Shown here in pieces: positions 5,396 to 10,685 of a stretch of DNA of 10,685 nt. Both the position numbers and the translations under genes were made by a program. The notes under the pieces were generated by a model that saw only the letters and a list, made by a program, of their open reading frames with translations, made no database searches and was not told the origin of the DNA. The stretch is taken from positions 1 to 10,685 of the forward strand of contig RGQW01000048.1 in assembly GCA_010029945.1 (NCBI GenBank), written 5' to 3'. This stretch comes from Actinomycetota bacterium (GTDB lineage Bacteria; Actinomycetota; Actinomycetes; S36-B12). Each line of letters starts with the position of its first letter. Position 1 is the stretch's first letter.

Positions 5396-6721
5396 CATCG
5401 AACGGGTGTTCGAATGGCGCCGACACGCCGGAATACTGGCCCACACGGCCAGGGCCACCACCGGAATGGCGGCGACCGCCGTCAAGACCTGGTAGCTCGC
5501 CAGCCACACCACCACCCCGGCAACCACGCCTCCCAGGGCCCCCGCCACGTTCATCGTCAGGTCCGAAAGTCCCTGGACAGCAGGGCGCTCGGGTGGATCC
5601 ACCTCATCGGTCACCAACGTCGATCCGGCGATCAGGGTGCACGACCACCCCAGGCCGAGAAGGAACAGCCCGATGCCGAGGGTCACTACGTCGTCGGCAG
5701 GGGCAAGCCCGCTGACCGCGCACGCCGTCAGCAAGATCACTACTCCTGCGCCGATCACCGTCAGCCGACCGAACCGGTCAACGGCCATTCCGACCAGGGG
5801 TGAGAGGGCGTACATACCCGCGACGTGCACGCTGATGACCAGGCCGATCAACTGCAGGCTCACATCGACATGGGCCATGTGCACCGGCGTCATCACCATG
5901 ACCATCACCATCGCGACGTGCCCGATAGCCACGGCGCCGATACCCAAAACCGCTCTCGGCCGGTTCTTCAGGTGCTCGATGCCGTCGCGGATCCGTGGGC
6001 GCGAAACACCGTGGTCGACGTCTCCCCTGAGCCGTAACGACTCCCGATAGGGATCGGGGCGCAAGAAGACCAGCAGCAAGCCCACGGTGACCGCGCACAC
6101 GACTGCGGCGACGAGGTACGGGCCCGCCAGCGGCGGCAGACCGAGCGATTGCGCCCACCGCCCGCTGACGTCGAGCAGATTGGGGCCGGCAACCGCTCCG
6201 ATGGTGGCGCCCCACACGACGATGGACAAACTGCGCGCCCGACGGTTCGCCGATGCCAGGTCCGTCGCCGCGTACCGCGCTTGCAAACCAGCCGCCGAGG
6301 CGACACCCACGAACAGACATCCCGCATACACGATCGCCAGCGAGCGATACACAGCTCCGGCGATGACGATGATCGAACCGAGGGAGCCGAGGAAGTACCC
6401 ACCGGCGAGCGCAGCGCGGCGCCCGCGCGAGAGAGCCACGCGCGCCAGCGGGAGCGCCAGTAGCGCCGCACCCACGACTCCGAACGTTTGGGCGAGCCCG
6501 GCAGCGGCTTCGCTTCCGCTGATCGATTCGGCGATCAGGGCACCTGCCGGCAGTGAACCCGCGACGGCTACTCCCCCGAGAACCTGACTGCCGCCCAGCA
6601 CCCCGACGCTCTTGCGCTGGAGGGTGCGAACATCGGCGGCGTCGAACGGATCGCCCGCTTCGAGCTGGCCGTCAGGCTCGACGGCCGCCGATACCACGTC
6701 CGCGTCACCAGAACGGCTCAC
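5393..6721 (-). CDS. Major facilitator superfamily (MFS) transporter
   Basis: The frame is open further upstream, to an ATG at 6970, but that stretch lies inside the sulfotransferase gene and reads as arginine-rich out-of-frame sequence. The chosen start is the GTG at 6721, whose last bases form the upstream stop (GTGA, 4-base overlap), giving 442 residues. A soluble N-terminus of about 35 residues is followed by roughly 12 hydrophobic segments. The second half shows the MFS loop motif as G-M-A-V-D-R-F-G-R. The first half has a degenerate version (A-L-S-R-G-R-R-A-A). A Met/His-rich helix (H-V-A-M-V-M-V-M-V-M-T-P-V-H-M) begins the second half. It belongs to the MFS efflux class; the substrate is unknown. 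The coupling to a sulfotransferase-like gene suggests linked expression. Its last codons hold the recA SOS box, fixing its 3' end in place. Confidence 0.88.
   Translation of the reverse strand: MSRSGDADVVSAAVEPDGQLEAGDPFDAADVRTLQRKSVGVLGGSQVLGGVAVAGSLPAGALIAESISGSEAAAGLAQTFGVVGAALLALPLARVALSRGRRAALAGGYFLGSLGSIIVIAGAVYRSLAIVYAGCLFVGVASAAGLQARYAATDLASANRRARSLSIVVWGATIGAVAGPNLLDVSGRWAQSLGLPPLAGPYLVAAVVCAVTVGLLLVFLRPDPYRESLRLRGDVDHGVSRPRIRDGIEHLKNRPRAVLGIGAVAIGHVAMVMVMVMTPVHMAHVDVSLQLIGLVISVHVAGMYALSPLVGMAVDRFGRLTVIGAGVVILLTACAVSGLAPADDVVTLGIGLFLLGLGWSCTLIAGSTLVTDEVDPPERPAVQGLSDLTMNVAGALGGVVAGVVVWLASYQVLTAVAAIPVVALAVWASIPACRRHSNTRSM
5398..5413. promoter_or_regulatory. LexA-binding SOS box of recA
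   Basis: TCGAAC-GGGT-GTTCGA is a dyad with perfect 6-bp arms and fits the Gram-positive/actinobacterial SOS consensus CGAAC-RNRY-GTTCG without mismatch. It lies 176 bp before the recA ATG, inside the last codons of the MFS gene. A TAGTTT (-10-like, 5390-5395) starts 2 bases downstream on the minus strand, so LexA bound here would cover that promoter. Confidence 0.82.
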
Positions 6722-7422
6722 GAATGCTCGCTGTTCTGGCCATGCTCCAGGTGCGTAGCCAGGGACTCGCGAATCAGAGCCTCCTGCACGGGGAATCCGA
6801 TGCTCACAAGCGCCGACACGAGGACGGACGGATCGGCCGACCACTGCTCGTACTCGGTGAGGGCAACCCGGCCCGAGCCGAGAACATCGGCGAGCGTGTC
6901 GGCCGCGGCGCCAAGATGCTCGACCGTGCGCTCCAATGCGCTCACCGCATCGGGGTGCTCGCGCCACCACCCGCTGCGGGCAGCCGCCTGTGGATCGCGA
7001 ACATTGATCACGTACCGCACGCCGGGAAGCAGGGCGTTGAGGAACAGCAGGTAATCGGTCAGGCCGTCGGCGTCGGCAAAGTGACCGATCTCGTATCGAA
7101 CCTCTTTGAAACCTGACCAGCGCGTGTCGGCCTTAGGTCGCAGCAGGTGGGTGATGACGTGGCGTCGCTGATCGGCCAGCACGGCGGGAGCGTCGAGTCG
7201 GGCGGTGCCGAACCACGGGTGGTGCGGTTTGCCGGAGTTGTGGCGGTCGGAAGCGGCCGCGACAGCGTCGACATACGCGTGCAACCCACGCAACGCGTTG
7301 TAGTTCTCTCCTCGAATGATCGTGTGAGGGTGAGCGTTGAGGGCCGCCTGCAGTGCCGTTGATCCCGAGCGACCGAACGTCACGATCGTCAGGTATTCAC
7401 GATCCGGTTCGCCAGTCGACAC
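6718..7422 (-). CDS. Sulfotransferase-like protein (PAPS-dependent fold)
   Basis: A 234-residue cytosolic protein. It has a sulfotransferase-type P-loop for the 5'-phosphosulfate, T-F-G-R-S-G-S-T-A-L at residues 15-24, then a G-E-N-Y-N turn (38-42). The second signature, I-N-V-R-D-P-Q-A-A-A-R-S at 139-150, supplies the Arg and Ser that bind the 3'-phosphate in this family. It resembles single-domain bacterial sulfotransferases, which move sulfate from PAPS to a hydroxyl or amine; the acceptor is not readable. The start is GTG at 7422. A TAGAGT -10 ends 6 bases before it, so the mRNA is probably leaderless. The stop overlaps the MFS start by 4 bases, so the two form a coupled pair, lying between DUF3046 and recA. 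The family is likely but not proven; nucleotide-dependent relatives are the alternative. Confidence 0.78.
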   Translation of the reverse strand: MSTGEPDREYLTIVTFGRSGSTALQAALNAHPHTIIRGENYNALRGLHAYVDAVAAASDRHNSGKPHHPWFGTARLDAPAVLADQRRHVITHLLRPKADTRWSGFKEVRYEIGHFADADGLTDYLLFLNALLPGVRYVINVRDPQAAARSGWWREHPDAVSALERTVEHLGAAADTLADVLGSGRVALTEYEQWSADPSVLVSALVSIGFPVQEALIRESLATHLEHGQNSEHS

Positions 7423-7428
7423 ACCCGA

Positions 7429-7434
7429 ACTCTA
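7429..7434 (-). promoter_or_regulatory. Candidate -10 for a leaderless sulfotransferase/MFS transcript
   Basis: TAGAGT on the minus strand, 6 bases before the GTG start, would place the transcription start on the G of that codon. No Shine-Dalgarno is present in the gap. No clear -35 is seen. This promoter would separate the pair from the DUF3046 gene upstream. Confidence 0.45.
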
Positions 7435-7497
7435 GGGCTCCCGATCAGGCATGGACCCGACCTGTGGATACCCAGTGACGGACCGCTGGCGGAACCG

Positions 7498-7689
7498 CTA
7501 GCGCAGCATGGACGGGACGTCGACCACGTCGCACACAGCCCGCCACACAACGACGGTGTCTTCGCCCCTGTCGAAGCAACCTTCAACCGTGTCACCAAGG
7601 GAGGGAAGCACCACGTCGCGTGACCAACTTGCGGCGTACTCCGCACCCAGGACGGCGTTCAATCGCTCCCAGAAGTCACTTCGACGCAT
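7498..7689 (-). CDS. DUF3046 small protein
   Basis: A 63-residue protein that reads M-R-R-S-D-F-W-E-R-L at the start, then G-A-E-Y-A-A-S-W-S-R-D, V-V-W-R-A-V-C-D-V-V-D-V-P and a final M-L-R. This fits the DUF3046 family from actinobacteria (typically F-W-x-R, Y-A-x-S-W, V-W-R-A-V-C and D-V-P). Members are about 60-65 residues and are usually found directly upstream of recA. The function is unknown. Here its position between clgR and recA is kept, but about 2.1 kb carrying two other genes separates it from recA. There is no clear Shine-Dalgarno before the ATG. The name rests on motif and position, and both agree. Confidence 0.85.
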   Translation of the reverse strand: MRRSDFWERLNAVLGAEYAASWSRDVVLPSLGDTVEGCFDRGEDTVVVWRAVCDVVDVPSMLR

Positions 7690-7698
7690 GTCGGGTCT

Positions 7699-7711
7699 GT
7701 TCTATGGGAAC
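7699..7711. repeat. Short inverted repeat upstream of DUF3046
   Basis: GTTC-TATGG-GAAC, 10 bases before the DUF3046 start, in the 73-bp spacer that separates it from clgR. The half-sites face the opposite way to an SOS box, so it is not one. It may be an operator or chance. Apart from this the spacer shows nothing clear. Confidence 0.25.
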
Positions 7712-7762
7712 CACGATCGACGAAAACGCAAACAGGGGATCGGCCTTAAGCCTCATTGCTCG

Positions 7763-8077
7763 TCAGGACAGGCGCCGCTGCGCGACCGCACCGCCCGGCA
7801 GGACCATTTGCGGAAGCCGCGTGGTGGGGGCTGTGTGTTGCAGTTCGGCTTGCGCGACGTGCGTGCTGACCGAGGCCAGCAATTCCGACAACGAAACCTC
7901 GAGCGCATCGCAGATGGCCGCGAGCAGTTCGGACGACGCCTCCTTGTGGCCCCGTTCCACTTCCGAGAGGTAGCCCAGGGAAACGGCGGCGGCTCCGGAC
8001 ACCTCACGCAGCGTGCGCCCTTGATCTTGCCGGCGACGACGCAGTTCCTCGCCGATAACTTCGCGCATGACAATCAC
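7763..8077 (-). CDS. clgR: ClgR-type XRE-family transcriptional regulator
   Basis: A 104-residue protein with a Cro/C1-type helix-turn-helix: G-R-T-L-R-E-V-S at residues 20-27, then V-S-L-G-Y-L-S-E-V-E-R-G at 32-43, followed by K-E-A-S-S-E-L-L-A-A-I-C-D-A-L at 45-59. This block is nearly invariant in ClgR, the actinobacterial activator of Clp protease and, in Corynebacterium, of recX and other repair genes. Location between cinA and DUF3046 is the usual ClgR locus. The GTG at 8077 is the start because AAGGAGGT (8084-8091) precedes it by 6 bases; the internal ATG three codons later is too far from it. A CGC-N5-GCG site upstream suggests autoregulation. The C-terminus ends R-R-L-S rather than in the small-residue tail by which some ClgR proteins are degraded by Clp. 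Confidence 0.9.
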   Translation of the reverse strand: MIVMREVIGEELRRRRQDQGRTLREVSGAAAVSLGYLSEVERGHKEASSELLAAICDALEVSLSELLASVSTHVAQAELQHTAPTTRLPQMVLPGGAVAQRRLS

Positions 8078-8083
8078 GGTGCC

Positions 8084-8091
8084 ACCTCCTT
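8084..8091 (-). promoter_or_regulatory. Ribosome binding site of clgR
   Basis: AAGGAGGT, an almost perfect anti-16S match, 6 bases before the GTG at 8077. It is one of the strongest ribosome sites in the window and decides the start codon. Confidence 0.85.
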
Positions 8092-8105
8092 GCTCTTACT
8101 CCCCC

Positions 8106-8125
8106 ACCATAACCGCACACTGCGG
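8106..8125 (-). promoter_or_regulatory. Candidate clgR promoter with a ClgR box
   Basis: CCGC-ACACT-GCGG (8113-8125) is a perfect dyad containing CGC-N5-GCG, the core of the ClgR operator known from Corynebacterium and Streptomyces. A -10-like TATGGT (8106-8111, minus strand) lies one base downstream, giving a leader of about 20 bases with the strong ribosome site. This suggests ClgR controls its own gene. The site is in the 146-bp spacer after cinA; the rest of that spacer has a 12-bp palindrome (8137-8148) and no obvious terminator. Confidence 0.55.
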
Positions 8126-8136
8126 GTTCCCGCTCG

Positions 8137-8148
8137 CGCAGGCCTGCG
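8137..8148. repeat. Perfect 12-bp palindrome upstream of clgR
   Basis: CGCAGGCCTGCG is its own reverse complement. It lies 11 bp beyond the ClgR box, further from the gene. Its CGC and GCG are 6 bases apart, not 5, so it is not a second standard ClgR box, but it could be a weak accessory site. Confidence 0.3.
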
Positions 8149-8223
8149 TCACGGCGAACCTGCACCCGGCTGGGCAGGGGACTTCTCGGGTCTACACACA
8201 GGAGAACGCCTCTCGGGCCTGAT

Positions 8224-8733
8224 TTATTCCCCGTCCTCGAGAATTTCTAGCGCCGCCTCCACAGCAGCCTGGGTGACCGCGTGTCGAACCTGCGATCGAT
8301 TCCCGGTGACGCGCAGGGTTCGCACCCGTTCCCCCGACGGGCTGCATACCGCGATGCAGGCGGTTCCGGCCGGCATCCCGTCGTGGTCATCCGGCCCGGC
8401 GGCCCCTGTCGACCCGATCCCCACGGTGGCCCCCAATCGCGAGCGTGCTCCCTCGGCGAGGGCACGTGCGACCTCCTCGGTCACGATTCCTTGCCTCAGC
8501 AGCTCCCCGGGCACATTCAGGACTTCGGTCTTGACCTCCGGTGCGTAGGCGACGACGGCTCCTCGGAAGACGGCCGAGCACCCCGGCACCGAAGCGATCG
8601 TCGAGGACACCAGGCCTGCCGTCAGCGACTCTCCGGTGGCAATCGACCAGGACCGTTCCCGCAGACGCTGCACGAGGCGCTCTGCGAGCTCATCGAGCGA
8701 CACTGGCTCCGACGATGCGGTGTCAGGAATCAT
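8224..8733 (-). CDS. cinA: CinA C-terminal domain protein, nicotinamide-nucleotide amidase
   Basis: A stand-alone CinA C-terminal domain of 169 residues (PncC type). PncC hydrolyses nicotinamide mononucleotide to nicotinate mononucleotide and ammonia in the pyridine nucleotide cycle. Motifs: A-T-G-E-S-L-T-A-G-L-V at residues 32-42, V-P-G-C-S-A-V-F-R-G-A-V-V-A-Y at 49-63, K-T-E-V-L at 68-72, and G-S-T-G-A-A-G-P at 107-114 (more often T-G-x-A-G-P). S36, Y63 and K68 are the likely active-site residues from family knowledge. The N-terminal molybdopterin-like domain of full CinA is absent, as is common in actinobacteria. The ATG overlaps the end of pgsA by 11 bases, with no separate Shine-Dalgarno, so translation is probably coupled. 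The older name (competence-damage protein) says little about its role. Confidence 0.92.
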   Translation of the reverse strand: MIPDTASSEPVSLDELAERLVQRLRERSWSIATGESLTAGLVSSTIASVPGCSAVFRGAVVAYAPEVKTEVLNVPGELLRQGIVTEEVARALAEGARSRLGATVGIGSTGAAGPDDHDGMPAGTACIAVCSPSGERVRTLRVTGNRSQVRHAVTQAAVEAALEILEDGE

Positions 8734-9292
8734 GGGATGCCGATCGGGAGATGGCGTAAGCCCGTCGCAGGTAGTCGATTCCGGTGATGACGGTCATCAC
8801 CACCGCAGCGATCATCACCGCAGCTGCGATGGCGGACCAGGCGTCCGCGACAACCTCCGGTGGAGTGGCCAGATACAAGAAGATCGCCACGATCTGGAGC
8901 ACCGTTTTGACTTTGCCACCCCGGCTGGCCGGAATAACCCCGTGGCGCACAACGGCGAACCGCACGATCGTCACCCCGATCTCTCGACCCAGGATCACCA
9001 CGGTTATCCACCAGGGCAGCTCTCCCACGATTGACAGCCCGAGCAGCGCGACTGCGATGAGGGCCTTGTCGGCTATCGGGTCGGCGAGTGCACCGAAACG
9101 TGAGGTGATCCCGCGGCGGCGAGCGATGGATCCGTCGAAGAAGTCGGTGACCGCTGCCGCAACGAAAACGATTGCGGCGGTATCCCGAGCCCAGGACTCA
9201 TCGAGCGCCAGCAGCCAGGCAAGAATCGGTACACACACCAGGCGCGCCACTGTGAGCGCATTGGGCAGGTTCCACGTCACGGTCGAACCCAC
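8723..9292 (-). CDS. pgsA: CDP-diacylglycerol-glycerol-3-phosphate 3-phosphatidyltransferase
   Basis: A 189-residue integral membrane enzyme that joins CDP-diacylglycerol and glycerol-3-phosphate to make phosphatidylglycerol phosphate, the committed step to phosphatidylglycerol and cardiolipin. The CDP-alcohol phosphotransferase signature is complete: D53-G54, A57-R58, G67, D71 and D75, with D50 just before. These are the metal and CDP ligands. The opening W-N-L-P-N-A-L-T-V-A-R and about five hydrophobic segments fit PgsA. The GTG at 9292 is taken because GAGGG lies 9 bases upstream; it overlaps rimO by 16 bases. The GTG at 9280, which overlaps the rimO stop as GTGA, is a good alternative that shortens the protein by four residues. 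It is the middle gene of a rimO-pgsA-cinA operon. A related CDP-alcohol transferase activity cannot be excluded. Confidence 0.92.
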   Translation of the reverse strand: MGSTVTWNLPNALTVARLVCVPILAWLLALDESWARDTAAIVFVAAAVTDFFDGSIARRRGITSRFGALADPIADKALIAVALLGLSIVGELPWWITVVILGREIGVTIVRFAVVRHGVIPASRGGKVKTVLQIVAIFLYLATPPEVVADAWSAIAAAVMIAAVVMTVITGIDYLRRAYAISRSASHDS

Positions 9293-10685
9293 AAGTCAAC
9301 GCCCTCGTTTTCTACGACCTGACCGTCGACCCAGTCGCCCACTTCGGCATCGCTATTGACAAGGAAGCACGCACCGTCGTCTGGCCCTTGATGGGCAGCC
9401 CGACCACAGGGCACTCCGTCGTCGATCGACTCCACGAGCACGCGCACCGATTCGCCGATGCGCTCGGCGGCCCTTTGCTCCATCAATTCGTCCACCAGGT
9501 CCACGAGTCGCGATCGACGAGCCTCGATGACGTCCTCGGGCACCTTGGCCTCCAGGCCCGCGGCTTCCGTTTCGTCTTCATCGGAATAGGCGAACACACC
9601 GACCGCATCCAAGCGGGCGGCTTCCAAGAAGACCGCCAACTCGTCCACGTCCTCGTCGGTTTCGCCGGGGAAGCCGACGATGACGTTGCTGCGGATCCCC
9701 GCAGCGGGTGTGAGCGTCCGGATGGCCTCGATCAACTCGAGGAAGTCCTTCGTGCCTCCGAAGCGGCGCATGGCCCGCAGGACGCGCGGGCTCGCGTGCT
9801 GGAAACTCAAGTCGAAGTAGTCCGCCACCGCCGCACTGCCCGCGATTGCGGCCACCAGACCCGGGCGCATCTCGGCCGGCTGCAGATAGGACAAGCGAAT
9901 ACGGTCGACACCGGTGCCGGCCGCCAAGTCCGGGAGCAATGACTCCAGCAGTCGCATATCCACAAGGTCTTTGCCATAGGACGTGGTGTTCTCAGAGACC
10001 AGAATCACTTCGCGCACTCCGGCGGCAACCATCTCTCCCATTTCGGAGACGATCTCCGACGGCGTGCGCGAGACGAAAGAGCCGCGAAAGCGCGGGATCG
10101 CACAAAAGGAACACCTTCGGTCGCAGCCACTTGCCAGTTTGACCGAGGCCACCGGTCCCGCGCCCAGACGAATGCGGGGTACCGGAGGGCTGTAGCCGTG
10201 CGGCTCGCCTGTTGATCCGTCCGCCGCCGCGGCCGTACTCGCATCCGGCGCGACTTCTGACCTGGCATCCGGTCTCGCAACCGGACTCAGCGGCAACAAG
10301 GTCCGGCGATCAGTCGGAACCGGCGCGGGAACATCCTCTCCTCGCATCACCGCATCCAGTCGCGCCGCGATCTCGGGATAGTCGTCGAAACCGAGAACCG
10401 CACGCGCCTCGGGCAGGCTGGCCGCGAGTTCGGTGCCGTACCGCTCGGCAAGGCAACCTGTCGCGATCACCGCAGGCGCGTCATCACCGGCCAAGGACAG
10501 GACTGTGTCGATGGATTCCCGTTTGGCAGCTTCGATGAACCCACAGGTGTTGACCAGCACCGCGTCTGCCGATTCGGCATTCTCGACCAGATCCCAGCCA
10601 CCGACCGACAGTCGCCCCGCCAACTCCTCGGAGTCCACTTCGTTTCGCGCGCAGCCCAGCGTGACGATCGCAACCTTCTTGGCGG
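9277..10685 (-). CDS. rimO: Ribosomal protein S12 methylthiotransferase RimO (N-terminus outside window)
   Basis: The frame is open to the last base, so the start is beyond the window; 468 codons are visible, missing only a few residues. RimO is a radical-SAM enzyme with two 4Fe-4S clusters that adds a methylthio group to an aspartate of ribosomal protein S12. The N-terminal domain supplies the first cluster: Cys in V-T-L-G-C (visible residue 11), N-T-C-G-F (47) and A-T-G-C-L (77). The radical-SAM triad is S-G-C-D-R-R-C-S-F-C (187, 191, 194), followed by R-F-R-G-S-F-V-S-R, which points to RimO rather than MiaB. A linker rich in Ala, Ser and Pro (about 117-168) contains D-R-R-T-L-L-P-L-S-P, a form I recall from other actinobacterial RimO proteins. 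A C-terminal TRAM-like domain ends G-V-D-L-W-V-R-P. It is first in the operon and its stop overlaps pgsA. Confidence 0.94.
   Translation of the reverse strand, partial: AKKVAIVTLGCARNEVDSEELAGRLSVGGWDLVENAESADAVLVNTCGFIEAAKRESIDTVLSLAGDDAPAVIATGCLAERYGTELAASLPEARAVLGFDDYPEIAARLDAVMRGEDVPAPVPTDRRTLLPLSPVARPDARSEVAPDASTAAAADGSTGEPHGYSPPVPRIRLGAGPVASVKLASGCDRRCSFCAIPRFRGSFVSRTPSEIVSEMGEMVAAGVREVILVSENTTSYGKDLVDMRLLESLLPDLAAGTGVDRIRLSYLQPAEMRPGLVAAIAGSAAVADYFDLSFQHASPRVLRAMRRFGGTKDFLELIEAIRTLTPAAGIRSNVIVGFPGETDEDVDELAVFLEAARLDAVGVFAYSDEDETEAAGLEAKVPEDVIEARRSRLVDLVDELMEQRAAERIGESVRVLVESIDDGVPCGRAAHQGPDDGACFLVNSDAEVGDWVDGQVVENEGVDLWVRP

Noticed and set aside
5271..5507. Small minus-strand open frame between MFS and recA
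   Set aside because: It overlaps the MFS end out of frame and the recA control sites, has no recognisable motif, and would end within the PafBC-like promoter.
5885..5915. CATCACCATGACCATCACC-like tract as a tandem repeat
   Set aside because: It is explained by the alternating Met-Val and His residues in an MFS membrane helix and is not a perfect repeat.
6722..6970. ATG at 6970 as the start of the MFS transporter
   Set aside because: The added 83 residues are arginine-rich, non-hydrophobic and lie wholly inside the sulfotransferase gene in another frame. The GTG at 6721 with GTGA overlap gives a normal MFS length.

Overview
The window looks like the chromosome of a high-GC actinobacterium. 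The evidence is gene order and regulatory sites: rimO-pgsA-cinA, a ClgR-type regulator, a DUF3046 gene and recA-recX lie in one direction, a core arrangement typical of Actinomycetota, and a GAAC-N4-GTTC SOS box precedes recA. Genus cannot be told from the sequence. No tRNA, rRNA, CRISPR array, transposase or integrase was seen, and no stretch above 300 bases lacks a gene.

Layout on the + axis. 1-651 (+) is the C-terminal part of a flavin amine oxidase that enters from outside the window and seems to lack the family's last FAD-binding segment. 675-3002 (-) is a 775-residue MMPL/RND-type membrane transporter, divergent from a TetR regulator (3105-3704, +). Their 102-bp spacer holds two 19-bp direct repeats, a candidate promoter for the transporter, an inverted repeat next to the transporter's ribosome binding site, and a possible leaderless promoter for tetR. 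3606-5222 (-) is the recA-recX region. 5393-7422 (-) holds an MFS transporter translationally coupled to a sulfotransferase-like gene. 7498-7689 (-) is DUF3046, 7763-8077 (-) ClgR, 8224-8733 (-) CinA/PncC, 8723-9292 (-) PgsA and 9277-10685 (-) RimO, whose N-terminus leaves the window.

The most striking observation is in recA. The protein reads normally to the Trp of the conserved K-S-G-A-W motif (residue 306). The next roughly 27 residues, the Y/F-T-Y-x-G...G-Q-G-K block, are absent, and the genuine RecA tail continues in a different frame to a stop at 4186. The recA frame instead runs without a stop into recX, so one 538-residue reading frame encodes a RecA core, a 33-residue out-of-frame linker and a complete RecX. 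This could be a real deletion (a TTGGT microhomology is consistent with the junction) or an assembly error; the sequence alone cannot decide.

How the parts work together. recA appears to have two damage-responsive promoters: a distal one with a perfect SOS box, lying inside the last codons of the MFS gene, and a proximal one resembling the LexA-independent PafBC (RecA-NDp) promoter. ClgR has a candidate CGC-N5-GCG autoregulatory site. The sulfotransferase/MFS pair lies between DUF3046 and recA, and its last codons are part of recA's control region. The MMPL/TetR pair is a self-contained, drug-efflux-like accessory module whose tetR 3' end overlaps recX by 99 bp.
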